NCBI GenBank assembly: GCA_903847285.1
Contig: CAINDH010000284.1
Coordinates: 1 to 52,462 of the forward strand
Length of the DNA stretch: 52,462 bases
Direction of reading: 5' to 3'
Source of the DNA: an uncultured Verrucomicrobia subdivision 3 bacterium
GTDB lineage: Bacteria > Verrucomicrobiota > Verrucomicrobiae > Limisphaerales > UBA11358
The notes beneath the pieces were generated by a model. The model did not search any database, had not been told where the DNA came from, and worked only from the letters and a program-made list of their open reading frames with translations. Positions 15,622 to 24,984 of this stretch are shown here, one piece after another. The position numbers were made by a program, and so were the translations under genes. Position 1 is the first letter of the stretch; the number at the start of each line of letters is the position of its first letter.

Positions 15622-18354
15622 GTGGGTGGCGAGCCGGTTCAGCTTGAATTGCCGCCGTTTTCCAGCCAAGGTTTCGGCGTGAGTTTCATTCCCGGCTTCT
15701 GGCGCAAATGCCGCCTCGCGTTTCGCTGGGCGCGTTATTTTCTCTGGTGCGTGCTGCTGATTGCCTTGCTCGCGCTCGCGTGGGTCAACGTCGTGGGCGT
15801 CCCCGAGTTCGTGAAGACGCGACTGGTCTCATCCCTCGGCGAACAGGGCGTGCGACTGGAATTTTCCCAGATGCGCTGGCGGCTCATCCGCGGGCTGGTC
15901 GCAGAAAACGTCATTATCGGCGACAAGTTGCACCGCAAAGAAAAGCCCCTGTTCACCGCCGGGCAAATCCAGTTGCGCCTCAACTACGCGGCGCTGGCGC
16001 ACGGCCAATTCCAACTCGCCGGCGTGGTGGTGCGCGACGGCATCTTCACCCTGCCGCTCTCCGTCACCAACCGCCTCGTGGCGCAAAATATCCAATCGGA
16101 GGTCCGCTTCCTGCCGGACGGGACATGGTCGCTCGACGACATGCGCGCTGATTTTTCCGGTGCAAAAATCCGGCTTTCCGGGCAACTCGCGCACGCACGC
16201 GATGCGGTGAAGTGGGATGTGTTAGCCGGTAACAGCGGCGATGGTCACGGCGCATTACTAAAACCGCTGGAAGATTTTTCCGCCACGCTGGCAAAAATTC
16301 GTTTTGCCGCGCCGCCGCAGATCAGCGCGGAAATTTCCGGCGACGCGCGCGACGCCCATTCACTCGTCCTGAAAGCCGCCGCCAATGCGCCAGGTGTAGC
16401 CACCCCGTGGTTTAGTGCGCGAGGGCTGCAGTTGGTCGCCAACGTTTCCCTGCCCACCAATACGCCGACTGACCCCAACGCCGCACTGGGTTTTTGGACG
16501 AACGCGCTACCATTCCGCCTGGCATGGATCACGCGCGCAGCTGAACTGGAGCTGACAAATTTTTCGGCGCGCACAGCGGAATGTGCCGGCGAATGGCAAG
16601 CCCCCCGGCTGGCCCTTGGAAAATTATCCGCGCAAACCGGCGGTGGCCACGTCGAGGCCGCCGGTGACCTTGATATCGTCACGCGGGAATTGCTATTCAC
16701 CAATCGCTCCGCGTTTGACCTGCATTTACTCCAGCCATTCCTGCCCGCTCCCGCCCGCGCGGAGGTGGCGCAAATTTTTTGGACGCAGCCGCCCTCGCTG
16801 GCCTGCGAAGGCGCGCTCACGCTGCCCGCGTGGACGAACGCCGCGTTCGACTGGCGGGAAATGTTCGGCCCGACGGCGCGGCTGCACGGCGAGTTCGCCG
16901 CAACGAACGCCGTGGCTCACGGGCTCACGGTAGAACTGGCACGGTCGCATTTCAGTTACGCAAATTTTATCTGGCGCGCGCCAGACCTGCAATTGGTCCA
17001 AGGACGCACGCATCTTGAATTCAGCGGCGAGCAAAGTCTGGCCACCGAAAATTTTTCAGGGACGTTGCGCGGCTCACTTGCGCTCGAAACAGCGCGCCCA
17101 TTCATGCCGACGAACGCGGCCGCAGTGGTTTTCAAAATCATCGCGCTGCCCGAACCGGCAGAACTGCACCTTGCCACAAGCGGCACCTGGAGGGATCTGC
17201 ATTCGCTGACGGCCACGGGACGGGTGGTGCTGACAAATTTTGCTGTGCGCGAGCAGCCTTACGAAAGCGTGACGGCGCAGGTGTTTTACACCAACCGCTC
17301 GCTGCAATTTTTACAGCCGCAGATGTTCCGCGCCGGCGGCTCGCAGACAATGACGGCGGACGCGGTGGCGCTGGATTGGTGCGCGGGCATGATATTTTTC
17401 ACTAACGGATTTAGCACTGTTGACCCCACACCGGTGCTGCGTTCCATCGGCGAGAAAACCGCACGACTCATCGCGCCGTATGAATTCCTCACACCACCGA
17501 CGGTCCGAGCGCACGGGCAATTGCCATTGGGAGACATCAGTCGCGGGCGCGACCTCGACGGAACCGACCTGACGTTTGAAATCCTCAGGGCCGACCACTT
17601 TCGCTGGACCAAACTTGCGACCACGAACATCACGGGCACGGTTCACTGGCTCGGCCAGGAACTGGTGCTCACGAACATTGCGGCGGCAACCTACGGCGGC
17701 AACGCCGCGGGCTGGGCGTATTTTGATTTTCATCCCGTCGGCTATGGCTGTGATTTCAAGTTCGGCGTGGCGGTGACGAATTTGGATGTCCATCAGTTGG
17801 GGCTAGATCTGTCGGATTCCAAAACAAATTTGATTGAAGGCTTACTGACCGGCGCAGCGGTTGTGACGGATGGGAACACCAAAACGTGGCGTTCGTGGAA
17901 TGGTTTTGGCGGCGTGCAGTTGAGCGACGGCCAGCTCTGGAATATTCCGTTGTTTGGATTGCTTTCGCTACTGTTGAACACCGTCACGCCCGGCCTCGGC
18001 AACAACCGCGCGACAGAAGCGACGGGGACATTTGTGCTTACCGATGGCGTGGCGCGCTCCGTGGACGCTGAAATTCATACGCTCACGATGCGGCTGCAAT
18101 ACGTCGGCACGGTGGATTTGCAGGAGAGTGTGGACGCCCGCGTGACAGCCCAACTACTGCGCAACACCCCAATGCTCGGCGAAGTCATGAGCACCGTGCT
18201 CTGGCCGGTTAGTAAAATTTTTGAATGCCAGGTGAACGGGAAAGTCAGCGCGCCACAAGTGACTCCCATTTATTTGCCCGGTGTGAGGTATCTCCTGAAC
18301 CCCGTGCACACGCTCGAAGAAATCCTGCCCGCCTCCGGCAAACCAAAGGGTTAA
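15622..18354 (+). CDS. Large AsmA-like envelope protein
   Basis: A 910-residue protein with one N-terminal membrane segment (about residues 38-57, in YFLWCVLLIALLALAWVNVV) followed by a long, mostly beta-stranded region. The repeated short Leu/Val strands, LSGQLAHARD, and the C-terminal GLLSLLLNTVTPGLGNNRATEATGTF...DARVTAQLLRNTPMLGEVMSTVLWPVSKIFECQVNGKVSAP resemble the AsmA/DUF3971 family, whose members bridge the periplasm and take part in lipid transport and outer membrane assembly. The start is uncertain: GTG at 15622 is used, with another in-frame GTG at 15679. It faces the Pro/Ala-rich gene divergently. Confidence 0.75.
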   Translation: MGGEPVQLELPPFSSQGFGVSFIPGFWRKCRLAFRWARYFLWCVLLIALLALAWVNVVGVPEFVKTRLVSSLGEQGVRLEFSQMRWRLIRGLVAENVIIGDKLHRKEKPLFTAGQIQLRLNYAALAHGQFQLAGVVVRDGIFTLPLSVTNRLVAQNIQSEVRFLPDGTWSLDDMRADFSGAKIRLSGQLAHARDAVKWDVLAGNSGDGHGALLKPLEDFSATLAKIRFAAPPQISAEISGDARDAHSLVLKAAANAPGVATPWFSARGLQLVANVSLPTNTPTDPNAALGFWTNALPFRLAWITRAAELELTNFSARTAECAGEWQAPRLALGKLSAQTGGGHVEAAGDLDIVTRELLFTNRSAFDLHLLQPFLPAPARAEVAQIFWTQPPSLACEGALTLPAWTNAAFDWREMFGPTARLHGEFAATNAVAHGLTVELARSHFSYANFIWRAPDLQLVQGRTHLEFSGEQSLATENFSGTLRGSLALETARPFMPTNAAAVVFKIIALPEPAELHLATSGTWRDLHSLTATGRVVLTNFAVREQPYESVTAQVFYTNRSLQFLQPQMFRAGGSQTMTADAVALDWCAGMIFFTNGFSTVDPTPVLRSIGEKTARLIAPYEFLTPPTVRAHGQLPLGDISRGRDLDGTDLTFEILRADHFRWTKLATTNITGTVHWLGQELVLTNIAAATYGGNAAGWAYFDFHPVGYGCDFKFGVAVTNLDVHQLGLDLSDSKTNLIEGLLTGAAVVTDGNTKTWRSWNGFGGVQLSDGQLWNIPLFGLLSLLLNTVTPGLGNNRATEATGTFVLTDGVARSVDAEIHTLTMRLQYVGTVDLQESVDARVTAQLLRNTPMLGEVMSTVLWPVSKIFECQVNGKVSAPQVTPIYLPGVRYLLNPVHTLEEILPASGKPKG

Positions 18355-18412
18355 GCCGCCGCGCCGGCGTAAAGTTTATTCAAGAATTCTCGCGCTTCGC
18401 CGATGGACAAAC

Positions 18413-18760
18413 ATGGTTCGTGTCAAATCAGAGGAACTCCAACCCGGTATGGTCGTCGCCCGCGATGTCAAAAACATTGATGGGATGCTGCTCGCGCCCA
18501 GCGGATGCGAATTGAGCGAGCGGCAAATTGACATCCTCCAAACATGGGGCGTCGTCGAAGTTGAAATCGAGGCGAACGAAGAACAGGCCAAAGCCCGTGA
18601 CCCGCTGGCGCAATTGCCGCCCGATGTCCTCGCGAAAATCACCGCCGATCTGCGCGCGCGATTTTGGAAGCCGGACGACTTTGGCCCCGTGCCAGCGATA
18701 ATTTTCAAACTCATGCTACTGCGCCAGGCGCGACGCAATTTGAACCCGGCCAAGCCATGA
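18413..18760 (+). CDS. Small protein resembling the N-terminal part of HD-GYP/HDOD signalling proteins
   Basis: A 115-residue protein. The opening VRVKSEELQPGMVVARDVKNIDGMLLAPSG and ILQTWGVVEVEIE match the small domain often placed in front of HD-GYP phosphodiesterases. Here it stands alone, with a helical tail of about 45 residues. The last codons overlap the start of the HDOD gene by four bases, so both should be translated together. It probably acts with the HDOD protein; the exact role is unknown. Confidence 0.75.
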   Translation: MVRVKSEELQPGMVVARDVKNIDGMLLAPSGCELSERQIDILQTWGVVEVEIEANEEQAKARDPLAQLPPDVLAKITADLRARFWKPDDFGPVPAIIFKLMLLRQARRNLNPAKP

Positions 18761-19608
18761 CTCCCCCCTCCATCAAAAGCATGGTCGCTGCCGTGCCGCG
18801 CAGCCTCGGTTCCTACGGTCCGGTGTTGCAGGAAATTGAAACCGCGCTCGCCTCGCCGCAGTGCAACCTGAATTCCATCGGCGACGCGATTCAAAAAGAT
18901 CCGGACCTCACTGCGCGCCTGTTGCGTCTCGCGAACAGCCCGTTTTTCGGTTTCGCCAATCGCTTGAGCACGGTTGCTGAAGCCGTGAGCTTGCTGGGCA
19001 TCCAGCAAATCCAAGACATGATTGTCGCGTCGAGCGTGCTGGAACAATTCAAAGGCGTGCCAGACAATTTGGTGAACAAAGATTCCTTCTGGCGGCACAG
19101 CCTCGCCGTCGGCCTCACCGCGAGGTTGCTCGCGATGGAACGCCGTTTACCCAAGCCAGATAAATTTTTCGTGGCCGGACTGTTGCACGATGTCGGCCGG
19201 CTCGTGCTGATGCTGCAAGCGCCTGAAGCGGCGAGTGACGTTTTTGAATTGTATGAGCGCGAAAGAATTCTCCTGCACGATGCGGAGAAAAAAATTCTTG
19301 GCTTCGACCATCAGCAGATTGCCGCCGAACTGTTGCAAAGCTGGAGCTATCCCGCCGCACTCGTGCAGGCCGTGGCGTTTCATCACGCTCCGGACAGCAG
19401 CGTGGCGAAGATGGAAGCGTCCGTCGTCTACATCGCCGACCATCTCGTGAACGCGATGGGCATCGGCAGTTCCGGCGAACAGTTTGTCTCGCCGCTCGAT
19501 GAAAAGGCCTGGGCGGTGCTGGGTTTGAGTCCGGAAATTCTCGCTCGGCTCATCGAAGCCGTAGACGAACAAATCCTCGCCGTCGAAGAATCGTTCCTGA
19601 AAAAGTGA
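18757..19608 (+). CDS. HDOD-domain protein
   Basis: A 283-residue protein with an HDOD domain over nearly its whole length: LNSIGDAIQKDPDLTARLLRLANSPFFG, AVSLLGIQQIQDMI, FWRHSLAVGLTARLLA and FFVAGLLHDVGRLVL, then VAFHHAPD. Several HD-type histidines and the HD pair (LLHDVG) are present. HDOD proteins act in signalling and stress control, often without proven enzyme activity. The ATG at 18757 overlaps the preceding stop; the open frame extends upstream but overlaps the small gene. The next gene starts six bases after the stop. Confidence 0.88.
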   Translation: MTPPSIKSMVAAVPRSLGSYGPVLQEIETALASPQCNLNSIGDAIQKDPDLTARLLRLANSPFFGFANRLSTVAEAVSLLGIQQIQDMIVASSVLEQFKGVPDNLVNKDSFWRHSLAVGLTARLLAMERRLPKPDKFFVAGLLHDVGRLVLMLQAPEAASDVFELYERERILLHDAEKKILGFDHQQIAAELLQSWSYPAALVQAVAFHHAPDSSVAKMEASVVYIADHLVNAMGIGSSGEQFVSPLDEKAWAVLGLSPEILARLIEAVDEQILAVEESFLKK

Positions 19609-19614
19609 GGCGCG

Positions 19615-20355
19615 ATGAACGAGCTATTCGATTCTGTCTATCCCGATTTTCTCCGGAGCGGTTTGGAGAAATTAAGTCGTCTAGACGCGCAACAGGAATT
19701 GCCCACGCTCTTCTCGGCGCTGGAACATTTCCGCCGCGACCTCCACGCGCAAGACAGCGCCAAAGGAATTCTCCGCGTCAGCCAAAGTGACATCGGCGGG
19801 CTGAACCTGTTTTCCAAAACTGGTTTCTGGATTGTTAACCCGAAGGATTTCAGCTTCGACCTCGCGCTCGCCGGCGACGAGGCGGACGGCGTGGTGCTGC
19901 AAAACCTCGTGGATGGCCAGGTGAAGGCCGGGCGTTTTGCCTTCGCACTGCGGCAAGGTGCGCCGGTTTTTTTTGCGCTCGGTTTGAAAGCGGAACCGGA
20001 GCGCGAACGCGGCGTGCTGCACTCGCTCGCGATTTCCAGCCATGTCGTCGGAATGTTTTGTGGACTGTTGCGCCGCGACGTTGCGCCCGCGCAGGAAGTC
20101 GCGTTCAGCTTGCTTTCCACCCTGCTCGGCACGAGCGCGGATGCGCTGGCCACCTTGCGCCGCACGCGGCAACTCACGAGCCAGATCGAGGCCCTGCAAA
20201 GTTTGCTGCCCGTGTGCGCATGGTGCAAAAAAGTCCGCAACGACAGCGGCTACTGGTATCAGATCGAGAAATATATTACGGCCAACTCGAATACAAAAAT
20301 TACCCACGGCATCTGCCCGGATTGCGAGGATAAATTTTTGAAGCCAAAAGAGTGA
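19615..20355 (+). CDS. GAF-like sensor protein with C-terminal four-cysteine motif
   Basis: A 246-residue protein. The middle (about residues 40-160) has the look of a GAF-type sensing domain. The C-terminus has LLPVCAWCKKVRNDSGYW and, 25 residues later, HGICPDCEDKF, giving CxxC...CxxC. This cysteine module is familiar at the ends of PAS/GAF response proteins in many bacteria and may bind zinc or sense redox state. It belongs to the HDOD cluster (six-base gap) and ends six bases before the converging dprA stop. A weak GAGG lies before its ATG, one of the few ribosome-site-like sequences in the window. Confidence 0.78.
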   Translation: MNELFDSVYPDFLRSGLEKLSRLDAQQELPTLFSALEHFRRDLHAQDSAKGILRVSQSDIGGLNLFSKTGFWIVNPKDFSFDLALAGDEADGVVLQNLVDGQVKAGRFAFALRQGAPVFFALGLKAEPERERGVLHSLAISSHVVGMFCGLLRRDVAPAQEVAFSLLSTLLGTSADALATLRRTRQLTSQIEALQSLLPVCAWCKKVRNDSGYWYQIEKYITANSNTKITHGICPDCEDKFLKPKE

Positions 20356-20361
20356 GCCCTA

Positions 20362-21471
20362 TCACTTGTTCCGCACAAATAATTTCCCCGGCAACTGGCG
20401 CACGAGGCGTTTCATTTCGAGACTGAACAGCGCCACGTTCACCGTCGAGCTGGGCAGATTGCTTGCGCGGATGATCTCGTCAATGGCACTTTCGTCGTCA
20501 GTGCTCACGGCGTTGAAAACTTTCTGTTCGTTCTCGCTCAATTCCAGCGCGGGCAGCAGACCGGTTTCGCTGACAGATGCAGGCTTGTTGCTCGCGGGAA
20601 ATAGATACTCAAACTCGCTCAAGATATCTTCGACGCCTTCGCACAGCTTTGCTCCTTTTTTGATGAGCTCGTGACAACCTTTGCTACGCGGCGAATCAAT
20701 CCGCCCCGGCACAGCAAAGATCTGCCGGCCGTATTCGTTTGCAAAATTCGCCGTGATGAGCGAACCGCTTGTGAGGTTCGCCTCCACGACGACCGTGCCG
20801 AGCGTCATACCGGCGACGATACGGTTGCGGATGGGAAAACTTTGCTTGTCCGCCGGACGGTTGAAGGGAAATTGCGTCATCACCGCGCCGTTCGCCGCAA
20901 TACGCTCAAACAACTCTGCATTCTCCGTAGGGAACACCAGATTGATACCCGTGCCCAACACTGCAATCGTGCGGCCTTTGCCCGAAAGCGCACCTTGATG
21001 CGCCGCGGTATCAATGCCGCGCGCGCCACCGCTGACCACCGTCACGCCGGTGTAGGCGAGCTGGTAGCCCAGCTTGCGGGCCGTCTCGATGCCGTAGTGC
21101 GTGGTCATCCGCGAGCCGACCATCGCCACGGCGTTCTTGTCCTTTGCGGTCAGCGCGCCTTTAACGTAAAGCACGAGCGGCGGATCGTAAATCTCGCGCA
21201 GCATAGCCGGATAATTTTCATCCGTCTGGATGAGCACATGGCAGCCGTAATCCACGATGCGTTTTAATTCGCCCGCAAGGTCAATGGACTTTTCCCAAGT
21301 GAAAATTTTCTCCGCCGTGTCGTCACCAATGTTACGGACGCGGGCAAGTTCGTGTTTGGACGCGGCGAGAATCGCGGGCGCGTCCCCGAAATATTCCAGT
21401 AACGAGCGGGCGCGCACGGGCCCGACACCTTCAATCATGTTCAGCGCGATGAATGCTTCGCGGGAATCCAT
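20362..21471 (-). CDS. dprA: DprA, DNA-processing protein
   Basis: A 369-residue DprA/Smf, which loads RecA onto incoming single-stranded DNA during natural transformation. An N-terminal helix-hairpin-helix region (IEGVGPVRARSLLEYFG) is followed by the Rossmann-like core with VGSRMTTHYG, VSGGARGIDTAAHQGAL, IAVLGTGINLVFPTEN, FPIRNRIVAGMTLGTVVVEA and AVPGRIDSPRSKG. The C-terminal 70 residues are the winged-helix DML1-like tail. All core motifs are intact. No other competence gene is nearby, although a GspF-like protein and pseudopilins occur elsewhere in the window. Confidence 0.96.
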   Translation of the reverse strand: MDSREAFIALNMIEGVGPVRARSLLEYFGDAPAILAASKHELARVRNIGDDTAEKIFTWEKSIDLAGELKRIVDYGCHVLIQTDENYPAMLREIYDPPLVLYVKGALTAKDKNAVAMVGSRMTTHYGIETARKLGYQLAYTGVTVVSGGARGIDTAAHQGALSGKGRTIAVLGTGINLVFPTENAELFERIAANGAVMTQFPFNRPADKQSFPIRNRIVAGMTLGTVVVEANLTSGSLITANFANEYGRQIFAVPGRIDSPRSKGCHELIKKGAKLCEGVEDILSEFEYLFPASNKPASVSETGLLPALELSENEQKVFNAVSTDDESAIDEIIRASNLPSSTVNVALFSLEMKRLVRQLPGKLFVRNK

Positions 21472-21661
21472 GCGAATTTGATAACGACTAGGATTGGGCG
21501 CGGCAAGAAATTGTTTTGCCAGCGCACAACGTGGGCCGGGACTGAACGTGAGGCGTGGGAAGCCAAGCCGGAACTTGGAACGGCGACCTAGATCACGGCG
21601 CGTGAATTAACCGCGAATTTGGCAAACCTCAGGAGGGGGTTGTCTGGGTTGAGGACCACCG

Positions 21662-22804
21662 CTAAACCTTCACCCATTTCCCCTTCGCCGAAGAAACTTC
21701 CACCGCCGTCAACACGCGCTGGTTTTGCAACCCATCTTCAAACGTTGGCTGCACAGATTTTCCATCTGCGCAGGCGTTCACGAAATCCGCGACGGCGTGG
21801 ACGAAAGTGTGTTCGTAACCGATGCCGTGGCCGGGCGGCCACCAGTTCGCAACGTAAGGCTGGATGCCGTCGCGCTGAGTTACGATGATATCGCGGAAAC
21901 CTTGGCGGTCTTTCGGGTCATCACCATTGTAAAACTTCAGCCGGTTCATATCCTCGAAGTCGAAGAAGATGGAACCCTTGCTGCCGTTGATCTCGATTTC
22001 AATGTGGTTGCGGCGACCAGGCGCGTAGCGTGTGGCTTCGAGGTTCGCCATCACGCCGCCAGTCATCCAGCCGAGAAACGCCGCGGAGTCTGGCGCGGTA
22101 ACTTTGCCAAGCACGCGTTTGCCTTTGGCGAGCATGTCAGCGCGCGGACGCTCCGGCACGAAGGTGTGAACGATGCCACAGACGTCGGTGAATTCGCCGA
22201 CGAGATAGCGCGCGAGGTCGATGATGTGAGAGTTGATGTCGCTGTGAACGCCGCTACCGCTGGTCTCCTTCTGCAAACGCCAGTCGAGCGGAAATTCCGG
22301 GTCGGCGAGCCGGTCCTGTGCATAGCGAGCGCGGAAGTGATGGAGCTTGCCGAGCGAGCCTTCGTTCAACATTCGTTTCGCGAGAACGATGGCGGGGATG
22401 CGCCGGTAGTTGTGGCAAATCATGTGGACGCGATTGGATTTTTTTGCGGCGGCGAACATGGCTTCACATTCCTTCAAGTCGCGCGCCATGGCTTTTTCGC
22501 AAAGGACGTGCTTGCCATGCTTGAACGCGGCAATCGCCATTTCGGCGTGTGAAAAAGTCGGCGTGGCGATGTCCACGATGTCTATGAGTGGCGACTCGAC
22601 AACCTCGCGCCAGTCCGTCGTGGCGAACTGCCAACCCAGCTTTGCACGCGCGGCGTTCACACCAGCGGAGTCTCGTCCGCAGATGGTGTGCAGCTCGACA
22701 TTCGCCTTGAGGTCGAAAAATTTTGGCGCTTGCCGCCACGCATTCGAGTGTGCGCGGCCCATGAATTTGTAACCGATAAGCCCGACGCGAAAAGTTTTAG
22801 CCAT
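21662..22804 (-). CDS. Gfo/Idh/MocA-family oxidoreductase
   Basis: A 380-residue NAD(P)-dependent sugar-type dehydrogenase. The N-terminal Rossmann fold has VGLIGYKFMGRAHSNAW, then DIVDIATPTFSHAEMAIAAF and HVLCEKAMARD, where the lysine of EKAM is the family's catalytic Lys. The C-terminal domain has SGVHSDINSHIIDLARYL, corresponding to the catalytic histidine region. The ATG at 22804 (MAKTFRVGLIG) is chosen because the longer frame would run over the lpxD promoter. It ends in TAG, showing that TAG works as a stop here. Substrate unknown; it stands alone, divergent from lpxD. Confidence 0.9.
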   Translation of the reverse strand: MAKTFRVGLIGYKFMGRAHSNAWRQAPKFFDLKANVELHTICGRDSAGVNAARAKLGWQFATTDWREVVESPLIDIVDIATPTFSHAEMAIAAFKHGKHVLCEKAMARDLKECEAMFAAAKKSNRVHMICHNYRRIPAIVLAKRMLNEGSLGKLHHFRARYAQDRLADPEFPLDWRLQKETSGSGVHSDINSHIIDLARYLVGEFTDVCGIVHTFVPERPRADMLAKGKRVLGKVTAPDSAAFLGWMTGGVMANLEATRYAPGRRNHIEIEINGSKGSIFFDFEDMNRLKFYNGDDPKDRQGFRDIIVTQRDGIQPYVANWWPPGHGIGYEHTFVHAVADFVNACADGKSVQPTFEDGLQNQRVLTAVEVSSAKGKWVKV

Positions 22805-22815
22805 AAAAGTAGAAG

Positions 22816-22843
22816 TTGAACTGGATTTGTCCGGCTTTATAGT
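22816..22843 (+). promoter_or_regulatory. Candidate promoter of lpxD
   Basis: TTGAAC (22816-22821) and TATAGT (22838-22843) are spaced by 16 bases, in the 59-base gap between the oppositely directed oxidoreductase and lpxD genes. The predicted start of transcription is about 14 bases before the lpxD ATG. Confidence 0.5.
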
Positions 22844-22863
22844 GAGCCGAACAATTTTAGTCA

Positions 22864-23877
22864 ATGAATCTCACCATCGCAGAAATCGCGAAACAACTTG
22901 GCGGCGAAGTCCTCGGTGATTCGTCAGCCTTGCTCACCGGCTTTGCCAGCGCAGACAACGCCAAGGCGGGCGACCTCACTTTTGCGGAGAAGGCAGAATA
23001 CTTCGCCATCGCTGAGCAGAGCGCCGCCACGGCGATCATCGCCGGCAAAGATTTTTCTTCCACGCACAAGCCAGTCATCCGCGTGGCGAATCCTCGCGTG
23101 GCTTACGCGAAAGCCGTGGCCATCTTTTTCCCAGAACCAAAATTCACTGTAAGTATTCATCCTACGGCGGCCATCGCAGCATCGGCGCGGATTGATGCAT
23201 CGGCGCACATCGGTCCGCATTGCACGATTGGCGAGCGTGCGAAAATTGGCGCAGGTGTCGTTCTGCTGTCCGGCAATTTCATCGGCGAGGATTCCGTGCT
23301 GGGCGAAGCAACTAAATTGTTTCCGAACGTGGCGATTTATTCGCGCACGCAAATCGGAAAGCGCGTCCGCATCCACGCCGGCACGGTGATCGGCTCGGAT
23401 GGGTTCGGCTATGTTTTCGACGCGGGCATTCACCGCAAAGTGCCGCAGGTGGGTAACGTCGTCATCGGCGACGACGTGGAGATTGGCTCGAATGTTTCCA
23501 TTGATCGGGCCGCACTCGGGTCGACGGTCATCGGGCGCGGAACGAAAATTGACAACCTCGTGCACATCGCACACAACGTAGAAATCGGGGAAGATTGCAT
23601 TCTCTGCGGACAGGTCGGTTTCGCAGGCAGCACGAAGATGGGAAATTATGTCGTGCTCGCCGGGCAAGTTGGCATCGGCGGGCATTTGCAGATTGGAAAC
23701 AAAGTAACCGTCGCTTCCAAGGCTGGCGTGATGCACAACATTCCCGATGGTGAAACATGGCTGGGCATCCCGGCGCAACCCGACAAACAGGCCAAGCGCG
23801 TGCTGATCGCGGTGCAACGGCTACCGGAGTTGTTGAAAAAAGTTGCCGCGTGGGAAAAGAAGTTCAGCGGTGAATGA
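22864..23877 (+). CDS. lpxD: LpxD, UDP-3-O-acylglucosamine N-acyltransferase
   Basis: A 337-residue enzyme that adds the second acyl chain in lipid A synthesis. The N-terminal domain (LTIAEIAKQLGGEVLGD, FAEKAEYF) is followed by a hexapeptide-repeat beta-helix with ARIDASAHIGPHCTIGERAKIG, GSDGFGYVFDAGIHRKVPQVGNVVIGDDVEIG, DNLVHIAHNVEIG (catalytic His in HIAHNV) and GQVGFAGSTKMGNYVV. Motifs and length match the family. The start is ATG at 22864, behind a good promoter. Its stop overlaps the start of an AraC gene by four bases, an uncommon partner. Confidence 0.96.
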   Translation: MNLTIAEIAKQLGGEVLGDSSALLTGFASADNAKAGDLTFAEKAEYFAIAEQSAATAIIAGKDFSSTHKPVIRVANPRVAYAKAVAIFFPEPKFTVSIHPTAAIAASARIDASAHIGPHCTIGERAKIGAGVVLLSGNFIGEDSVLGEATKLFPNVAIYSRTQIGKRVRIHAGTVIGSDGFGYVFDAGIHRKVPQVGNVVIGDDVEIGSNVSIDRAALGSTVIGRGTKIDNLVHIAHNVEIGEDCILCGQVGFAGSTKMGNYVVLAGQVGIGGHLQIGNKVTVASKAGVMHNIPDGETWLGIPAQPDKQAKRVLIAVQRLPELLKKVAAWEKKFSGE

Positions 23878-24857
23878 TTTTTCCGCTCCGCGTGAACGCA
23901 ACTTCGTCATTGTCCCACCAGCATCGCCGACCCGCTCCATTCACCGAGGCGGATGCGTGGCGCGACGTCGGTAAAGGCTGGCAACCGCTTTTCGGCAGTT
24001 TTCACGGCGCGGGCTACAGCATCGAGTGGCATGATTTTTTTGCGAAGCGCGAGTTCGATTGGGCGGCGAGCTTTCATCCCGGCTGCGTGGAATTGTGTTT
24101 GAATCTGGATGGCCACGGCTTTGTGGCCGGGCGCGATGGGCGCGCCGAGTTTGCGCCCGTGACGGCGGGGTTTTATTTTCGCCAAGACGAACCCCTCACG
24201 GCGAAGCGTACAGCGGACGAGCAACACCGGTTTCTGACCGTCGAATTTTCCGGCGCGTTTCTCGCCAAACATCTGGCGGGCATGGAAGCCGTGTTGCATC
24301 CCGTCGCCCGCGCAGCGATAGAAAATGTTCCCGTCAAAACTGTTGCCAGCGCTCCCGTGCGTTTGGGCGCAGGGCAGCAGCAACTTATTTCCACCCTGCG
24401 GCAGCCGCCAGTGTATGCCACGGCACAAGCGCTCTGGTATCAGTGCAAAGCACTGGAATTGGCGGTGACATTCCTGCTCCAACCGCCGCCGGAAAAGGAA
24501 ATGTTCTGCACGCGCCAACAACGCGTCGCTCAAGAACGCGTGGAGCAGGTGATATTTTTACTGAAACAAAATCTGGCCACGCCGCCGCCGCTCGAAGAAC
24601 TCGGTAAAAAAATCGGCTGCAGCCATTTTTATTTGAGCCGGATTTTTTCCGCACAGACAGGCCACACCATCACACAGCATCTGCGCCAGCTCCGCATGGA
24701 GCGCGCAGCGGAGCTGCTCAAGGCGGGCGAGCACAATGTCACCGAAGCTGCGTTCGAGGTAGGCTACAGCAGCCTGAGCCATTTTAGTGCTGCGTTCACC
24801 GAGACGTTTGGCGTTTGCCCCGGACTATATCCGCTAAAAATCCCTGCACGGAAATAA
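23874..24857 (+). CDS. AraC-family transcriptional regulator
   Basis: A 327-residue regulator. The C-terminal 100 residues are the AraC double helix-turn-helix: PPPLEELGKKIGCSHFYLSRIFSAQTGHTITQHLRQLRMERAAELL, then NVTEAAFEVGYSSLSHFSAAFTETFGVCPGLY. The N-terminal 200 residues are a ligand-binding or dimerisation region without a clear family. The start overlaps the lpxD stop (ATGA), so it may be translated with lpxD, although other in-frame starts exist downstream. Its target is unknown; the next gene, for a secreted protein, is 127 bases away on the same strand. Confidence 0.88.
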   Translation: MIFPLRVNATSSLSHQHRRPAPFTEADAWRDVGKGWQPLFGSFHGAGYSIEWHDFFAKREFDWAASFHPGCVELCLNLDGHGFVAGRDGRAEFAPVTAGFYFRQDEPLTAKRTADEQHRFLTVEFSGAFLAKHLAGMEAVLHPVARAAIENVPVKTVASAPVRLGAGQQQLISTLRQPPVYATAQALWYQCKALELAVTFLLQPPPEKEMFCTRQQRVAQERVEQVIFLLKQNLATPPPLEELGKKIGCSHFYLSRIFSAQTGHTITQHLRQLRMERAAELLKAGEHNVTEAAFEVGYSSLSHFSAAFTETFGVCPGLYPLKIPARK

Positions 24858-24984
24858 GCCGGAACGCAAACGCCCGCCAGTTTTCCGCAAGCTGCCGCCA
24901 GCTTTCTCCGCCCCGCGCAAAGCCACGTTAAACTTCCGCAAACGTCCGGCAGCAGAAAATATTTTCAGCGCGCAGACTCGGCTC

